A stretch of DNA of 64,000 nucleotides, from positions 35,903-99,902 of the forward strand of contig NZ_JAYLLH010000016.1 of NCBI RefSeq assembly GCF_035818635.1. Direction: 5' to 3'. The position numbers were made by a program, and so were the translations under genes. Source of the stretch: Mesobacterium_A hydrothermale (lineage in GTDB: Bacteria > Pseudomonadota > Alphaproteobacteria > Rhodobacterales > Rhodobacteraceae). Below the pieces are notes generated by a model. The model worked only from the letters and a program-made list of their open reading frames with translations, was not told the origin of the DNA and made no database searches. Shown piece after piece: positions 1-7,953 of this stretch (positions are counted from its first letter, which is position 1; every line of letters starts with the position of its first letter).

Positions 1-2
1 TT

Positions 3-206
3 CTGCCGAACCTGAACGACGTGACGCTGCAGTCCGAAACGCTGGGTCGTGGCGTAAAGCTGCGTATCTCGGCGCACGCGCTGCGCTCGGTCGATCACCG
101 GGGTGGTCTGGACGCGTTCCTGGCAAAAGCCAAGGACAGCGAGCTGTCGGCCAACGCGCTGAAGACCAAGAAAGAAATCGCCAAGGCGAAGGCTGCTCAG
201 GCCTGA
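3..206 (+). CDS. rpmB: 50S ribosomal protein L28, C-terminal part (5' end outside the window)
   Basis: This is the C-terminal part of the large-subunit ribosomal protein L28. The frame is open from the window edge and reads LPNLNDVTLQSETLGRG, then the typical L28 stretch KLRISAHALRSVDHRGG, and ends in a Lys/Ala-rich tail at a TGA at 204-206. The start codon lies upstream of the window. An internal ATG at 21 is not the real start, because the L28 signature begins before it. A strong hairpin terminator follows within 25 bases, so the gene ends its transcript. Confidence 0.93.
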   Translation: MPNLNDVTLQSETLGRGVKLRISAHALRSVDHRGGLDAFLAKAKDSELSANALKTKKEIAKAKAAQA

Positions 207-230
207 TCTTTCCGTCTCTGACGTTATGCA

Positions 231-258
231 AAGCCCCGGTCTGTTGACCGGGGCTTTT
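231..258 (+). terminator. Rho-independent terminator after rpmB
   Basis: A perfect 10-bp stem (AAGCCCCGGT at 231-240 with ACCGGGGCTT at 247-256) closes a 6-base loop and runs into TTTT. It ends rpmB. Because tadV converges from the other side, it may also serve that transcript; the A run on the left arm makes it bidirectional in form. Confidence 0.9.
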
Positions 259-305
259 GTGTTTCCGCTGTGAAATTGGTGCGGGTGCGATCCCGGTCTG
301 CAAGC

Positions 306-800
306 TTACAGCCCCTGCAAGGCCCCGAATGTCAGGTACAGACCCAGCGTCCCGCCAAGGGCCAGACCCATGGGGAAGCGTTTTCCACTGGTCCAACTGG
401 CCCAGTTTGGGGCCAACTGCCGCAGTGGTGACGCACGGACCACCCGGTGGGTGACAAAAGCGACGATCAGGGTGATCGAAAACAGGATCATCAGAAACGG
501 CAGGTCGCCGAGGTTCACGAAGGGGGCTGCGGCCGCGATGAACTTGGCATCGCCAGCCCCCATTGCCCCGGCGGCATTCAACAAGATCCCAGCCAGTAGT
601 GCCACGCCCAGATGCGCGTAGCGCCACAGATAGGTATCAAAAGGCAGTACAAGTGGCCCGACGATGGCAAATACCATGATCAAGACCATCACGGCCCGGT
701 TGGTGATCTTCATCCGCGACATGTCGGTGTAACAGACATAGAGGCAGATCGGCAGCACGAAGGGCAGGAACCACAGCGCCGCGCTTGGGGACAGGGCCAT
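306..800 (-). CDS. tadV: Prepilin peptidase TadV/CpaA (A24 aspartic protease)
   Basis: A 164-residue polytopic inner-membrane protease expected to cut the leader from Flp prepilins. It has the two catalytic aspartates of the GxGD family: D26 in CYTDMSR and D84 in GAGD (GAMGAGDAKF). Hydrophobic segments fill most of the protein. It is the short CpaA/TadV form without the N-terminal methylase domain of PilD. It is the last gene of the tad cluster, 8 bases after a TPR lipoprotein gene, so it is probably translated from the same message. The substrates encoded in this window are the three Flp pilins at 10.6-11.7 kb. Confidence 0.9.
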   Translation of the reverse strand: MALSPSAALWFLPFVLPICLYVCYTDMSRMKITNRAVMVLIMVFAIVGPLVLPFDTYLWRYAHLGVALLAGILLNAAGAMGAGDAKFIAAAAPFVNLGDLPFLMILFSITLIVAFVTHRVVRASPLRQLAPNWASWTSGKRFPMGLALGGTLGLYLTFGALQGL

Positions 801-808
801 GGTGTGCC

Positions 809-1660
809 TTAGCCCCCGACGTTGGCTTCCAGCGCTTCAAGGCTGCGGGCCGCGGCTTCGAAGTGCTGCGGGTGGGCTTCGATAGCTTCGCGGAACAGGC
901 CCTTGCCGATCTCCACGTCGTTCCGTTTCACCGCCGACAGGCCCATGGTGTAGAGCAGTTGCGCCCGTTCCACCTGTGTCATCGGCATCACCGGCATCGA
1001 GTAGTTGCCCTGCGCCCCGCGTGCCAGAACAAGGTTGTTCTTGGCGGTGAAAAGCGTGGTGTCCTGCCGGATCGCCTGGCTGAACAGGCGTTCCGCGCCG
1101 GGATAGTCGCCCCGGGTCAGTTTCGAATAGCCCCAGTTGTTCAGGGTAGACGCCGGTTTGGTGGTCAGGCCCACGGCCGTTTCATAGAAACTGTCGGCCT
1201 TTTTCCAATCCTTCTGGCTGTCGGCAATCATCGCTTCCAGCCGGTAACGCTTGAACGTTTCATGGGTTGGCGGAATGGCGGTCAGCACTTGCTGAGCGCG
1301 GTCCCATTGGTTGGCGCGGATCAACGCATCGGCCAGTTCGACCCGGTCTTCGTTGGTGGCGTCTTTGTGGTCGGCAACCTTAGCCCAGGCCACCGCGCCT
1401 TCCTCGGTCCGCTTGGCGCGGATCAACGAATAAGCAAGCCCGCGCATCAAATCGATCCGGTCGGGATGGGTGCGCAGGGCGCGCTGGAAATAGCTGACCG
1501 CTTCGTTCGGGTCGGCCACCGTCAACATTACGTCGTTGAGGTTGGTTTCGTCGACGACGTTCACGTCCTGCAACTTGCGTTCGACATCACCGGACTTGTC
1601 ACAAGCTGCCACAAGCAACGTGCTGGCCGCACACAGGGAAACGAGGATGGGGTGGCGCAT
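809..1660 (-). CDS. TPR-repeat lipoprotein, second TadD-like protein of the Tad locus
   Basis: A 283-residue protein with a lipoprotein signal (lipobox LVAAC, cysteine near residue 20), then about five tetratricopeptide-like helical pairs; the clearest is LNNWGYSKLTRGDYPGAERL. TPR lipoproteins of the TadD/PilF type help the secretin reach and assemble in the outer membrane. A smaller TPR lipoprotein gene lies directly upstream (27 bases between), so the locus has two. Assignment to the pilus is by family and position; the exact role and its overlap with the other TPR protein are not known from the sequence. Confidence 0.8.
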   Translation of the reverse strand: MRHPILVSLCAASTLLVAACDKSGDVERKLQDVNVVDETNLNDVMLTVADPNEAVSYFQRALRTHPDRIDLMRGLAYSLIRAKRTEEGAVAWAKVADHKDATNEDRVELADALIRANQWDRAQQVLTAIPPTHETFKRYRLEAMIADSQKDWKKADSFYETAVGLTTKPASTLNNWGYSKLTRGDYPGAERLFSQAIRQDTTLFTAKNNLVLARGAQGNYSMPVMPMTQVERAQLLYTMGLSAVKRNDVEIGKGLFREAIEAHPQHFEAAARSLEALEANVGG

Positions 1661-1687
1661 GTTGCTGCGTCCTTTTACTGCTCTGCC

Positions 1688-2296
1688 TCACGATCCGGCG
1701 CGCCTGATCAAGTAGTCGCTGCTGCTGCGGCGCACCAGTTTGTATTCTTTTTCTTGTGGCTCATCATACACGGTTTCATCCAGTTTTTGGAGAGCCAATC
1801 GCAGGTTATCACGGATCGAATCATTTTGGCCATTGTCTAGTGCATAGGCGCGTTTGAAGACCTGTTCGGCTTCGGCAGTTTTGCCACGCTCCATCAGCGC
1901 CACGCCGAGGTTGTTCCAGACCTCGGGCCAGTCCGGCTCTTTCTCGACGGCGCGGCGCAACAGCTTTTCAGCCTGGTTCAGCCGGCCAAGGCCAAGGTTC
2001 GCGCTGCCGAGCGCCGACAACACTTCGCCAGTCAGGCCTTGTGCACCAGCGGCGCGGGTAAAGGCCTCGAGCGCCAGTTCATGCTGGCCCGCAGCCATCA
2101 GGCGGTGACCGACCAGCAACTGGTCCACCTCTTCGCCGCGCGGGTCCAGCGACGGGGCATAGACCTGATCGCCACGCGTGGAAAGGCCGCCCGGTGAGCA
2201 GGCGGCCAATTCCAGCGTCAAAGCCAGCAGCAGTTTAGAGATCGCCGTCGGAGTCGTTCTTTTCCAAGTCCACTTGCGCACTGTTTCCGCCACCAA
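1688..2296 (-). CDS. tadD: TPR lipoprotein TadD
   Basis: A 202-residue TPR lipoprotein. The basic N-terminus (KWTWKR) is followed by a hydrophobic segment and the lipobox ELAAC, then TPR units including WPEVWNNLGVALMERGK. TadD-type proteins act as pilotins for the Tad secretin. The chosen ATG at 2296 overlaps the end of tadC by 62 bases. A GTG five codons later (2281) also leaves a good signal peptide and could be the true start. The overlap suggests translational coupling with tadC. Confidence 0.82.
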   Translation of the reverse strand: MVAETVRKWTWKRTTPTAISKLLLALTLELAACSPGGLSTRGDQVYAPSLDPRGEEVDQLLVGHRLMAAGQHELALEAFTRAAGAQGLTGEVLSALGSANLGLGRLNQAEKLLRRAVEKEPDWPEVWNNLGVALMERGKTAEAEQVFKRAYALDNGQNDSIRDNLRLALQKLDETVYDEPQEKEYKLVRRSSSDYLIRRAGS

Positions 2297-3275
2297 TGTC
2301 GCCCATTTTGGTGATCCCCACCGCGGAAGGACCCACGAGGATGATCAGCAATGGCGGAACGGTAAGCATCATGGTGGTCAAAGTCATCTTCGTCGGCAGC
2401 TTGTTGGCCTTTTCTTCGGCGCGCATGACTCGTTTGTCACGCATTTCCGCGGCATAGACCCGCAGCGCGTCGGCGACTGGAGTGCCGAAAGTCTGCGACT
2501 GGTTCAGCACGGTCACGAAAGACGACACATCCTGAACGCCACAGCGTTCGCCCATGTCGTTCAGGACGCTGGTCTTGTCCTTGCCGGCCTTGACCTCGTT
2601 CGCGACCATCTGGAATTCGTCGGCCAGCGCGGGGTAAGAGGCCTTCAGTTCCATCGCAACGCGCAGAATGGCCTGGTCCATGGACTGGCCCGCTTCCACA
2701 CAGACCAGCATCATGTCCAGCGCGTCGGGGAAACCGTCGGTGATTTCCTCTTGCCGTTTTGCGGTGCGCTTGGTCAGCCAGTATTTCGGTGCCATGTAGC
2801 CCACGACAAGCGGACCAAGGATATGCGTCATGGTCTGTTGCGTGGTGGCATTTGCCGCATCGGTCAGGACGTAATGATAGAACACGCCAAGTACCAGCCC
2901 GCCAATGGCGAGCCCGAACTGCGCCAGGAAAAACATACCGACGGAGTCGCGGGACGAATATCCGGCCTTCATCATCTTCTGGCGCATCTCGGTCATCTGA
3001 CCTTCGTCTTCGGGCGTGAGCATCGCGGCGTATTTGTTCAGCCGCCCGTTGCCGCCCTTGTCGCGCAGGACCATCTTGCTCTTGCCGCCGGCAGGACCAA
3101 CGCCCATGCGAATCGATTCCTGCTTGATGCGATCAAGCGGGTCTTTCTTGCCACCGATCAAAAGTGGAATCGCGGCCAGCAGCATGAAGGCACCGAAGCC
3201 GCCGAACCCAATCAGCGGGCCCATCGGGCCCAGCATGTCGGTCAGCATGAAGCTGATTGCCTGGAACGTTTCCAT
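2235..3275 (-). CDS. tadC: Tad inner-membrane platform protein TadC (T2SS F family)
   Basis: A 346-residue type II secretion F-domain protein, one of the two inner-membrane platform subunits on which the TadA ATPase works. An N-terminal membrane segment (FGGFGAFMLLAAIPLL) comes first, then a central F domain with the family stretch FPDALDMMLVCVEAGQSMDQA and two C-terminal membrane helices. It starts 10 bases after tadB stops. TadB and TadC are paired paralogues in all Tad systems. Confidence 0.92.
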   Translation of the reverse strand: METFQAISFMLTDMLGPMGPLIGFGGFGAFMLLAAIPLLIGGKKDPLDRIKQESIRMGVGPAGGKSKMVLRDKGGNGRLNKYAAMLTPEDEGQMTEMRQKMMKAGYSSRDSVGMFFLAQFGLAIGGLVLGVFYHYVLTDAANATTQQTMTHILGPLVVGYMAPKYWLTKRTAKRQEEITDGFPDALDMMLVCVEAGQSMDQAILRVAMELKASYPALADEFQMVANEVKAGKDKTSVLNDMGERCGVQDVSSFVTVLNQSQTFGTPVADALRVYAAEMRDKRVMRAEEKANKLPTKMTLTTMMLTVPPLLIILVGPSAVGITKMGDIGGGNSAQVDLEKNDSDGDL

Positions 3276-3285
3276 GGTTGCCCCC

Positions 3286-4257
3286 TCAGACCTTGATGTT
3301 CACGAGATGGCGCATCACCAGCAGGTTCAACGTCAGCATGATACCCACAACGAAACAGGCGGGAATGAACCACGGGTGGTCCTTGACCCCGTCATAGTAG
3401 CCGGGCTTGAAAATCTGGATGAAGACGAGCGCCGCCACCGGGAAACCGGACAGGAACTTGCCCGACCATTGTGCCTCGGCGGTGATTGCCTTGACCCGGC
3501 GAAACAGGCGAAACCGGGCGCGGATCACCTTGGCCAGACCTTCCAGGATTTCTGCCAGGTTGCCCCCCGATTGCTGCTGGATCGCCACTGCGACCGCAAG
3601 GAAACGCAAATCCTGCATGTCCAGGCGTTCGGCCATGTGTTTCAGGCTTTCACCCACGTCGCGGCCATAGGTTGCCTCGTCAGCAATGACACCGAATTCG
3701 GTGGCAAGCGGGTCCTGGATTTCCTTGGACACAATCGAGATCGCAGAAGAGAACGGGTGCCCCACGCGTAGCGACCGGACCATCAGTTCAACCGCGTCAG
3801 GCAGTTGTTCTTCGATCATGCCCATGCGTTTCTTCGCCTTGTGGCTGACCCACATGAACACGCCGCCGACGCCCATCGCAACGCCCAGCAGCGCCTTGAC
3901 AGCCACGCTGGCCTGAGTGCCGATGGTCAGGCCCATGAACGCAAATGCGCTGACAAGGACCATGATCATGATCAGCTGCTTTGGCGTGAACGCAATCGCG
4001 GCTTTCTGCGCCTTGTCCGACAACAGCGAGTAGAGCGGGATGGTTTGGCTGTCCATGTGCTGGTCCATCTCCTTGCGGAGCTGGCGCAGCACGTCTTCAC
4101 GACGCTGCCCTTCTGTCAGTTTTTCAAGGCGTCGGTTGACACGCTTGTTGAAGCTGATCGACTTGCCAAAGAAGACCAGATAGGCACCCTCGACCAGAAC
4201 CAGAACGCCGACGAAGATGCCCAGATAGATAAACGGTTCGATTCCGATCGCGCCCAT
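3286..4257 (-). CDS. tadB: Tad inner-membrane platform protein TadB (T2SS F family)
   Basis: A 323-residue F-domain membrane protein, partner of TadC. It has membrane helices at both ends and the TadB-type segment LPDAVELMVRSLRVGHPF, then QQQSGGNLAEILEGLA, which is typical of T2SS F proteins. It begins 3 bases after the tadA stop codon, so the ATPase and platform are almost certainly translated from one message. Confidence 0.92.
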   Translation of the reverse strand: MGAIGIEPFIYLGIFVGVLVLVEGAYLVFFGKSISFNKRVNRRLEKLTEGQRREDVLRQLRKEMDQHMDSQTIPLYSLLSDKAQKAAIAFTPKQLIMIMVLVSAFAFMGLTIGTQASVAVKALLGVAMGVGGVFMWVSHKAKKRMGMIEEQLPDAVELMVRSLRVGHPFSSAISIVSKEIQDPLATEFGVIADEATYGRDVGESLKHMAERLDMQDLRFLAVAVAIQQQSGGNLAEILEGLAKVIRARFRLFRRVKAITAEAQWSGKFLSGFPVAALVFIQIFKPGYYDGVKDHPWFIPACFVVGIMLTLNLLVMRHLVNIKV

Positions 4258-4260
4258 TCG

Positions 4261-5718
4261 TTACTCCATAACCATGGGTTCGAAGATCGAGGCAGGCAAA
4301 TCGTAGCCCCACATCCGGAACCGCTCTGAAAAGTGGCTTCTCACGCCTGTTGCCGTGAAATAACCGATAATCTTGTTGTCCGGCGTGAGGCCGGTGCGCT
4401 GGAACTTGAACACTTCCTGCATCGAGATGACTTCGCCTTCCATGCCGGTGATCTCGGTGATCGAGGTCATGCGGCGGGTGCCGTCCTGAAGACGGCTGGC
4501 CTGCACGATGAGGTGCACAGCCGACGCGATCTGGGACCGCATCGCCTTGAGCGGCATTTCGATGCCGGCCATGGCGATCATGTTCTCCAGACGGCTGACA
4601 CCGTCGCGGGCGCTGTTGGCGTGAATCGTGGTCATGGACCCGTCGTGGCCGGTGTTCATGGCCTGCAACATGTCGATCACTTCCTCACCGCGGGTTTCCC
4701 CCACGATGATCCGGTCCGGACGCATCCGCAGCGCGTTCTTCAGGCAGTCGCGCGGGGTGACCGCGCCCTTGCCTTCGACGTTTGGCGGGCGGCTTTCCAT
4801 CCGGCCCACATGGGTCTGTTGCAGTTGAAGTTCGGCGGTATCTTCGATCGTCAGGATGCGTTCGCTGTCGTCGATGAAGGACGACAGGGCGTTCAGCGTG
4901 GTCGTCTTACCCGAACCCGTCCCGCCGGACACGATGACGTTCAGACGGGTCGACACCGCGGCCTGAAGGTAGACCGCCATTTCTTCGGTAAAGGCACCGA
5001 ATCTTACCAGGTCGTCGATGCCCAGCTTGTCTTTCTTGAATTTCCGGATCGACACCAGAGAGCCATCGACAGCGATCGGAGGCACCATGGCGTTGAAACG
5101 CGAGCCGTCGGCAAGACGCGCGTCGACATAGGGGTTCGATTCATCGACTCGGCGGCCCACGGCAGACACGATCTTGTCGATGATCCGCAGCAGGTGCTTT
5201 TCATCTTTGAAGACGACATCAGACAGTTGCAGTTTGCCGCTGCGTTCCACGAAGATCTGTTTCGGACCGTTGACCAGGATATCGCTGATGGTTTCGTCTT
5301 TCAGAAGCGTTTCAAGCGGGCCAAGGCCCTTCACTTCGTCATAGAGTTCATCGTGCAGGATGTTGCGGGTCTCGCGGTTCAGCGTGACACCCTTGGTTTC
5401 CAGCGTTTCGGTCGTGATCTCGGCGATTTCGCGGCGCAGGTCGGATTCCGATGCCTGTTCCAGCGCGGAAAGGTTCAGGTTTTCCAGCAGAGCGCGATGC
5501 AGCTCAAGCTTCAGTTCGTTGATCTTGTCTTTACGCTTTTGCTCGCGGTCGCCGCGCTTGGGCTCTGCCGCGATCGGGTCATCCTTGGGTTTGGGCGGTG
5601 CCTTGCGGGCCATCTTGGGCTTGGGCGCTTCGGCCAGTTCTGCGGCAATTGCTGCCACCGACCCGGCCTTTTTCGGGCTGTCAACCGGTCCCTTGGACTT
5701 TTGGTAACGTGAGAACAT
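4261..5718 (-). CDS. tadA: Pilus assembly ATPase TadA/CpaF
   Basis: A 485-residue secretion ATPase that drives Flp pilus assembly. The N-terminal 75 residues are Lys/Pro/Ala-rich and probably disordered. A helical N-terminal domain follows, then the core with Walker A SGGTGSGKTTT (about residues 264-274), Walker B RIIVGETRGEEV (about 336-347) and the TadA-type histidine box MTTIHANS (about 362-369). It lies 19 bases after tadZ and 3 bases before tadB. CpaF and TadA are names for the same family; the motor may power both extension and retraction. Confidence 0.95.
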   Translation of the reverse strand: MFSRYQKSKGPVDSPKKAGSVAAIAAELAEAPKPKMARKAPPKPKDDPIAAEPKRGDREQKRKDKINELKLELHRALLENLNLSALEQASESDLRREIAEITTETLETKGVTLNRETRNILHDELYDEVKGLGPLETLLKDETISDILVNGPKQIFVERSGKLQLSDVVFKDEKHLLRIIDKIVSAVGRRVDESNPYVDARLADGSRFNAMVPPIAVDGSLVSIRKFKKDKLGIDDLVRFGAFTEEMAVYLQAAVSTRLNVIVSGGTGSGKTTTLNALSSFIDDSERILTIEDTAELQLQQTHVGRMESRPPNVEGKGAVTPRDCLKNALRMRPDRIIVGETRGEEVIDMLQAMNTGHDGSMTTIHANSARDGVSRLENMIAMAGIEMPLKAMRSQIASAVHLIVQASRLQDGTRRMTSITEITGMEGEVISMQEVFKFQRTGLTPDNKIIGYFTATGVRSHFSERFRMWGYDLPASIFEPMVME

Positions 5719-5737
5719 CAGGAGGTTGCCTCTTTAC

Positions 5738-6988
5738 TCAAGCAGCTTCGGACTGGCTTTCGCCGAAGGCGTGCAGCGATCCGGCGATTTTCGAGATTTC
5801 CTTGCGAAGCGGGTTCTTGGACGCCTGGCTGGCCAGCGGCAGGCCGTGGTCGCAGGCTTGAAGAACCGCCTTGCCGCCATCGGGCAATTGCACGTCAATG
5901 GCGATGCCAAGGCTGTCGGCCAGACGCTTGACCCGGCTCTTGCCTTGCAGGTCAGTGAATTTTGGCGCCCGGTTCAGCACGAACCGGATCTTGTCGAACG
6001 GCAGGTTTTCCGATTCCAGCGCCCGGCGCAGGCGCAGTGTGTTCTGGGCCGAGCGCATATCCAGTTCGATCATCGCGAAATAGACCGACGCACGGTCCAG
6101 TAGCACCTCGGACCATTGCACCAGCGTCGACGGCATGTCGACAACGACATAGTCAAAGTGGCTGGCGGCCACGTCGAGGATCGCGTTCACGTCCTGCGGA
6201 GAAATCATGTCGAGCGGCAGGATATCGGCCGGTGCAGTCAGCACCTGCATCTTGTCCTCGAACCCGACCAGCGCGCCGCCAAAGCTGTCTTCATCAATGT
6301 TCTCGATATCCTGAAGCAGCTCGAACACGGCATCGCGGCGGGGCAGGTCAAGATAGGTCGCGACCGATCCGAATTGCAGACCAAGGTCAATCAGGCAGAC
6401 CCGCGGGCTGGCCTTCTTGTCCACGGTGGCCAGTTCCCAGGCAAGGTTCACGGCCATGGTCGTCGTGCCGCAGCCACCGGCCAGGCCCTGCACGGCGATG
6501 ATGGCGCCGTTGCCGTCGTTTTTCTTGCTCAATTGCGCGCCGGGTTGCGCGTGAACGGCAGGGGCCGGCGGGGCAACGTCGCGGGCGCGCAGGCGGTCCA
6601 CCGCTGCGGCCAGTTCGCCTTCGGGAAGGGGATAGGGGACAAATTCATCGGCACCACCACGCAGAAGTTGGTGCAGGGCAGCGGGGGATACATCTTCGGC
6701 AATCAGGATCACGTTGACCCCGCGTGCCTTGGCGGCGGCGATGATCTGGCTCAGCTGGGTCAGGTTTTCTTCGTCGACATCGTCGATCGCCATGGCAACG
6801 AATTCCAGCGCATCGGCTTCTTCCTGGCCAAGGAAGACAAAGGCTTCCTCGAAGCCAAGGTCGCCCCAGGCCTCACCCATCACCGCTTCCATGTCTTCGA
6901 TCAACAGATCGAAATTCTGCACGTCCCGACAGATGGTGCAGGCCAGGATCGGTGCGGGGTCCGCAATATTCGAAGAATTACTCGTCAT
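5738..6988 (-). CDS. tadZ: Pilus assembly protein TadZ/CpaE (atypical MinD/ParA-like ATPase)
   Basis: A 416-residue protein with an N-terminal receiver-like domain and a C-terminal MinD/ParA-like domain. TadZ/CpaE places the Tad apparatus in the cell. The start at 6988 (MTSNSSN) is preceded by a GAGG ribosome site; an in-frame ATG 27 bases upstream is less well placed. The P-loop reads GLAGGCGTTT: the Walker A lysine is replaced by threonine, as in many CpaE proteins, so ATP use may be altered. A 291-base gap with a terminator and a presumed promoter separates it from the OmpA lipoprotein gene. Confidence 0.9.
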   Translation of the reverse strand: MTSNSSNIADPAPILACTICRDVQNFDLLIEDMEAVMGEAWGDLGFEEAFVFLGQEEADALEFVAMAIDDVDEENLTQLSQIIAAAKARGVNVILIAEDVSPAALHQLLRGGADEFVPYPLPEGELAAAVDRLRARDVAPPAPAVHAQPGAQLSKKNDGNGAIIAVQGLAGGCGTTTMAVNLAWELATVDKKASPRVCLIDLGLQFGSVATYLDLPRRDAVFELLQDIENIDEDSFGGALVGFEDKMQVLTAPADILPLDMISPQDVNAILDVAASHFDYVVVDMPSTLVQWSEVLLDRASVYFAMIELDMRSAQNTLRLRRALESENLPFDKIRFVLNRAPKFTDLQGKSRVKRLADSLGIAIDVQLPDGGKAVLQACDHGLPLASQASKNPLRKEISKIAGSLHAFGESQSEAA

Positions 6989-7227
6989 AAGCCTCACGTC
7001 CTTTACTGCCTGCACATGTCCGACTTCACACTCGGTGAAACGCGCGTTGCGCTCGTTTCGGTGCTACGGATGTCGCGGATCCGAGTCGGTCACACAGGTT
7101 TTCCTCACACCTGAAACTGGTCTAGAATGTAGGCAACATTTGGACCAAAAAACCGAAATTGTGCGGTATTGCCGGACGATCCGATGGCGGACAGTGACCC
7201 CGCCGGAGGGGGTGACGCCGCAAGACA

Positions 7228-7256
7228 AAAGGCGCCCCAGTGATCAGGGCGCCTTT
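7228..7256 (-). terminator. Terminator after the OmpA-lipoprotein gene
   Basis: A perfect 10-bp stem (AAAGGCGCCC at 7228-7237 with GGGCGCCTTT at 7247-7256) lies about 25 bases past the stop of the lipoprotein gene on the minus strand. It splits the pilus locus into an upstream flp-cpaB-cpaC-ompA unit and a downstream tadZ-to-tadV unit. The T run is stronger on the plus strand, so read-through on the minus strand is possible. Confidence 0.7.
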
Positions 7257-7279
7257 GTTTTTCCAGGTTTTGTCTGGGT

Positions 7280-7936
7280 TTAGCCGTCGCTGTTTGCGGT
7301 GGTGGTGCCTTGAATCGTTTGTGCTGGCACCGCGCTTGCAATGTATTCGCGATAGATGACCTCGGCATATTTGCCGTCCAGAACCGACGGATGGCTTTTG
7401 ACGAAGCCGGATACCTCGGTTACGGTCCGGCGGTTCCGGCGTTCGCGGCCCTGTGTCACGATCAGCGGCTGAGTCTCGCCGTAGGAGACAACAGCCTCCA
7501 AGCGCGAGCGGCTGATGCCTTGGGACACGAGATAATTCACCACCGCATTGGCGCGGCGCAGACCAAGGTTCCTGTTATAGGCGGCCGAGCCGACAAGGTC
7601 GGTGTGACCATAGACGCGGAAGCGGACCTCGGGGAACTGGCGGATCCAGTCGGCCTGTTGGCGCAACACTGCAGTGGCCTCTGCATCCAGCTGCGCGCTG
7701 TTGAAGGCGAAGTTGACGGTCGAATGAATCTCTGACGCGAACCTTTTGGCCAAGTCGAGCGTATAGCTCTTTTCGCCGGTCATCAGCTGGGTGTTGTTCA
7801 TCGTGGCGTTGCCGAATTCGCCATTGTCGACGGTCGACCCGGCTTCCCAGTGGAACTGGGAATAGATCGGATCAGTGTTTGTGCAGGCGGTCAGCAGCGC
7901 AAGCGCGCTGACCGAAAACATCAGTTTATGTGTCAT
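7280..7936 (-). CDS. OmpA-family peptidoglycan-binding lipoprotein of the Tad locus
   Basis: A 218-residue lipoprotein: signal peptide MTHKLMFSVSALALL with lipobox LTAC, a spacer, then an OmpA C-terminal domain. The domain has the family motifs VYGHTDLVGSAAYN and LGLRRANAVVNYL, and a basic loop ending in GRERRNRRTV. It probably fixes the outer-membrane secretin to peptidoglycan. The start at 7936 has a GGGGG ribosome site; ATGs at 7948 and 7951 overlap the intercistronic gap after the secretin gene. OmpA-type genes are common in alphaproteobacterial tad loci. Confidence 0.87.
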   Translation of the reverse strand: MTHKLMFSVSALALLTACTNTDPIYSQFHWEAGSTVDNGEFGNATMNNTQLMTGEKSYTLDLAKRFASEIHSTVNFAFNSAQLDAEATAVLRQQADWIRQFPEVRFRVYGHTDLVGSAAYNRNLGLRRANAVVNYLVSQGISRSRLEAVVSYGETQPLIVTQGRERRNRRTVTEVSGFVKSHPSVLDGKYAEVIYREYIASAVPAQTIQGTTTANSDG

Positions 7937-7953
7937 GTGCCCCCGCATCATTC

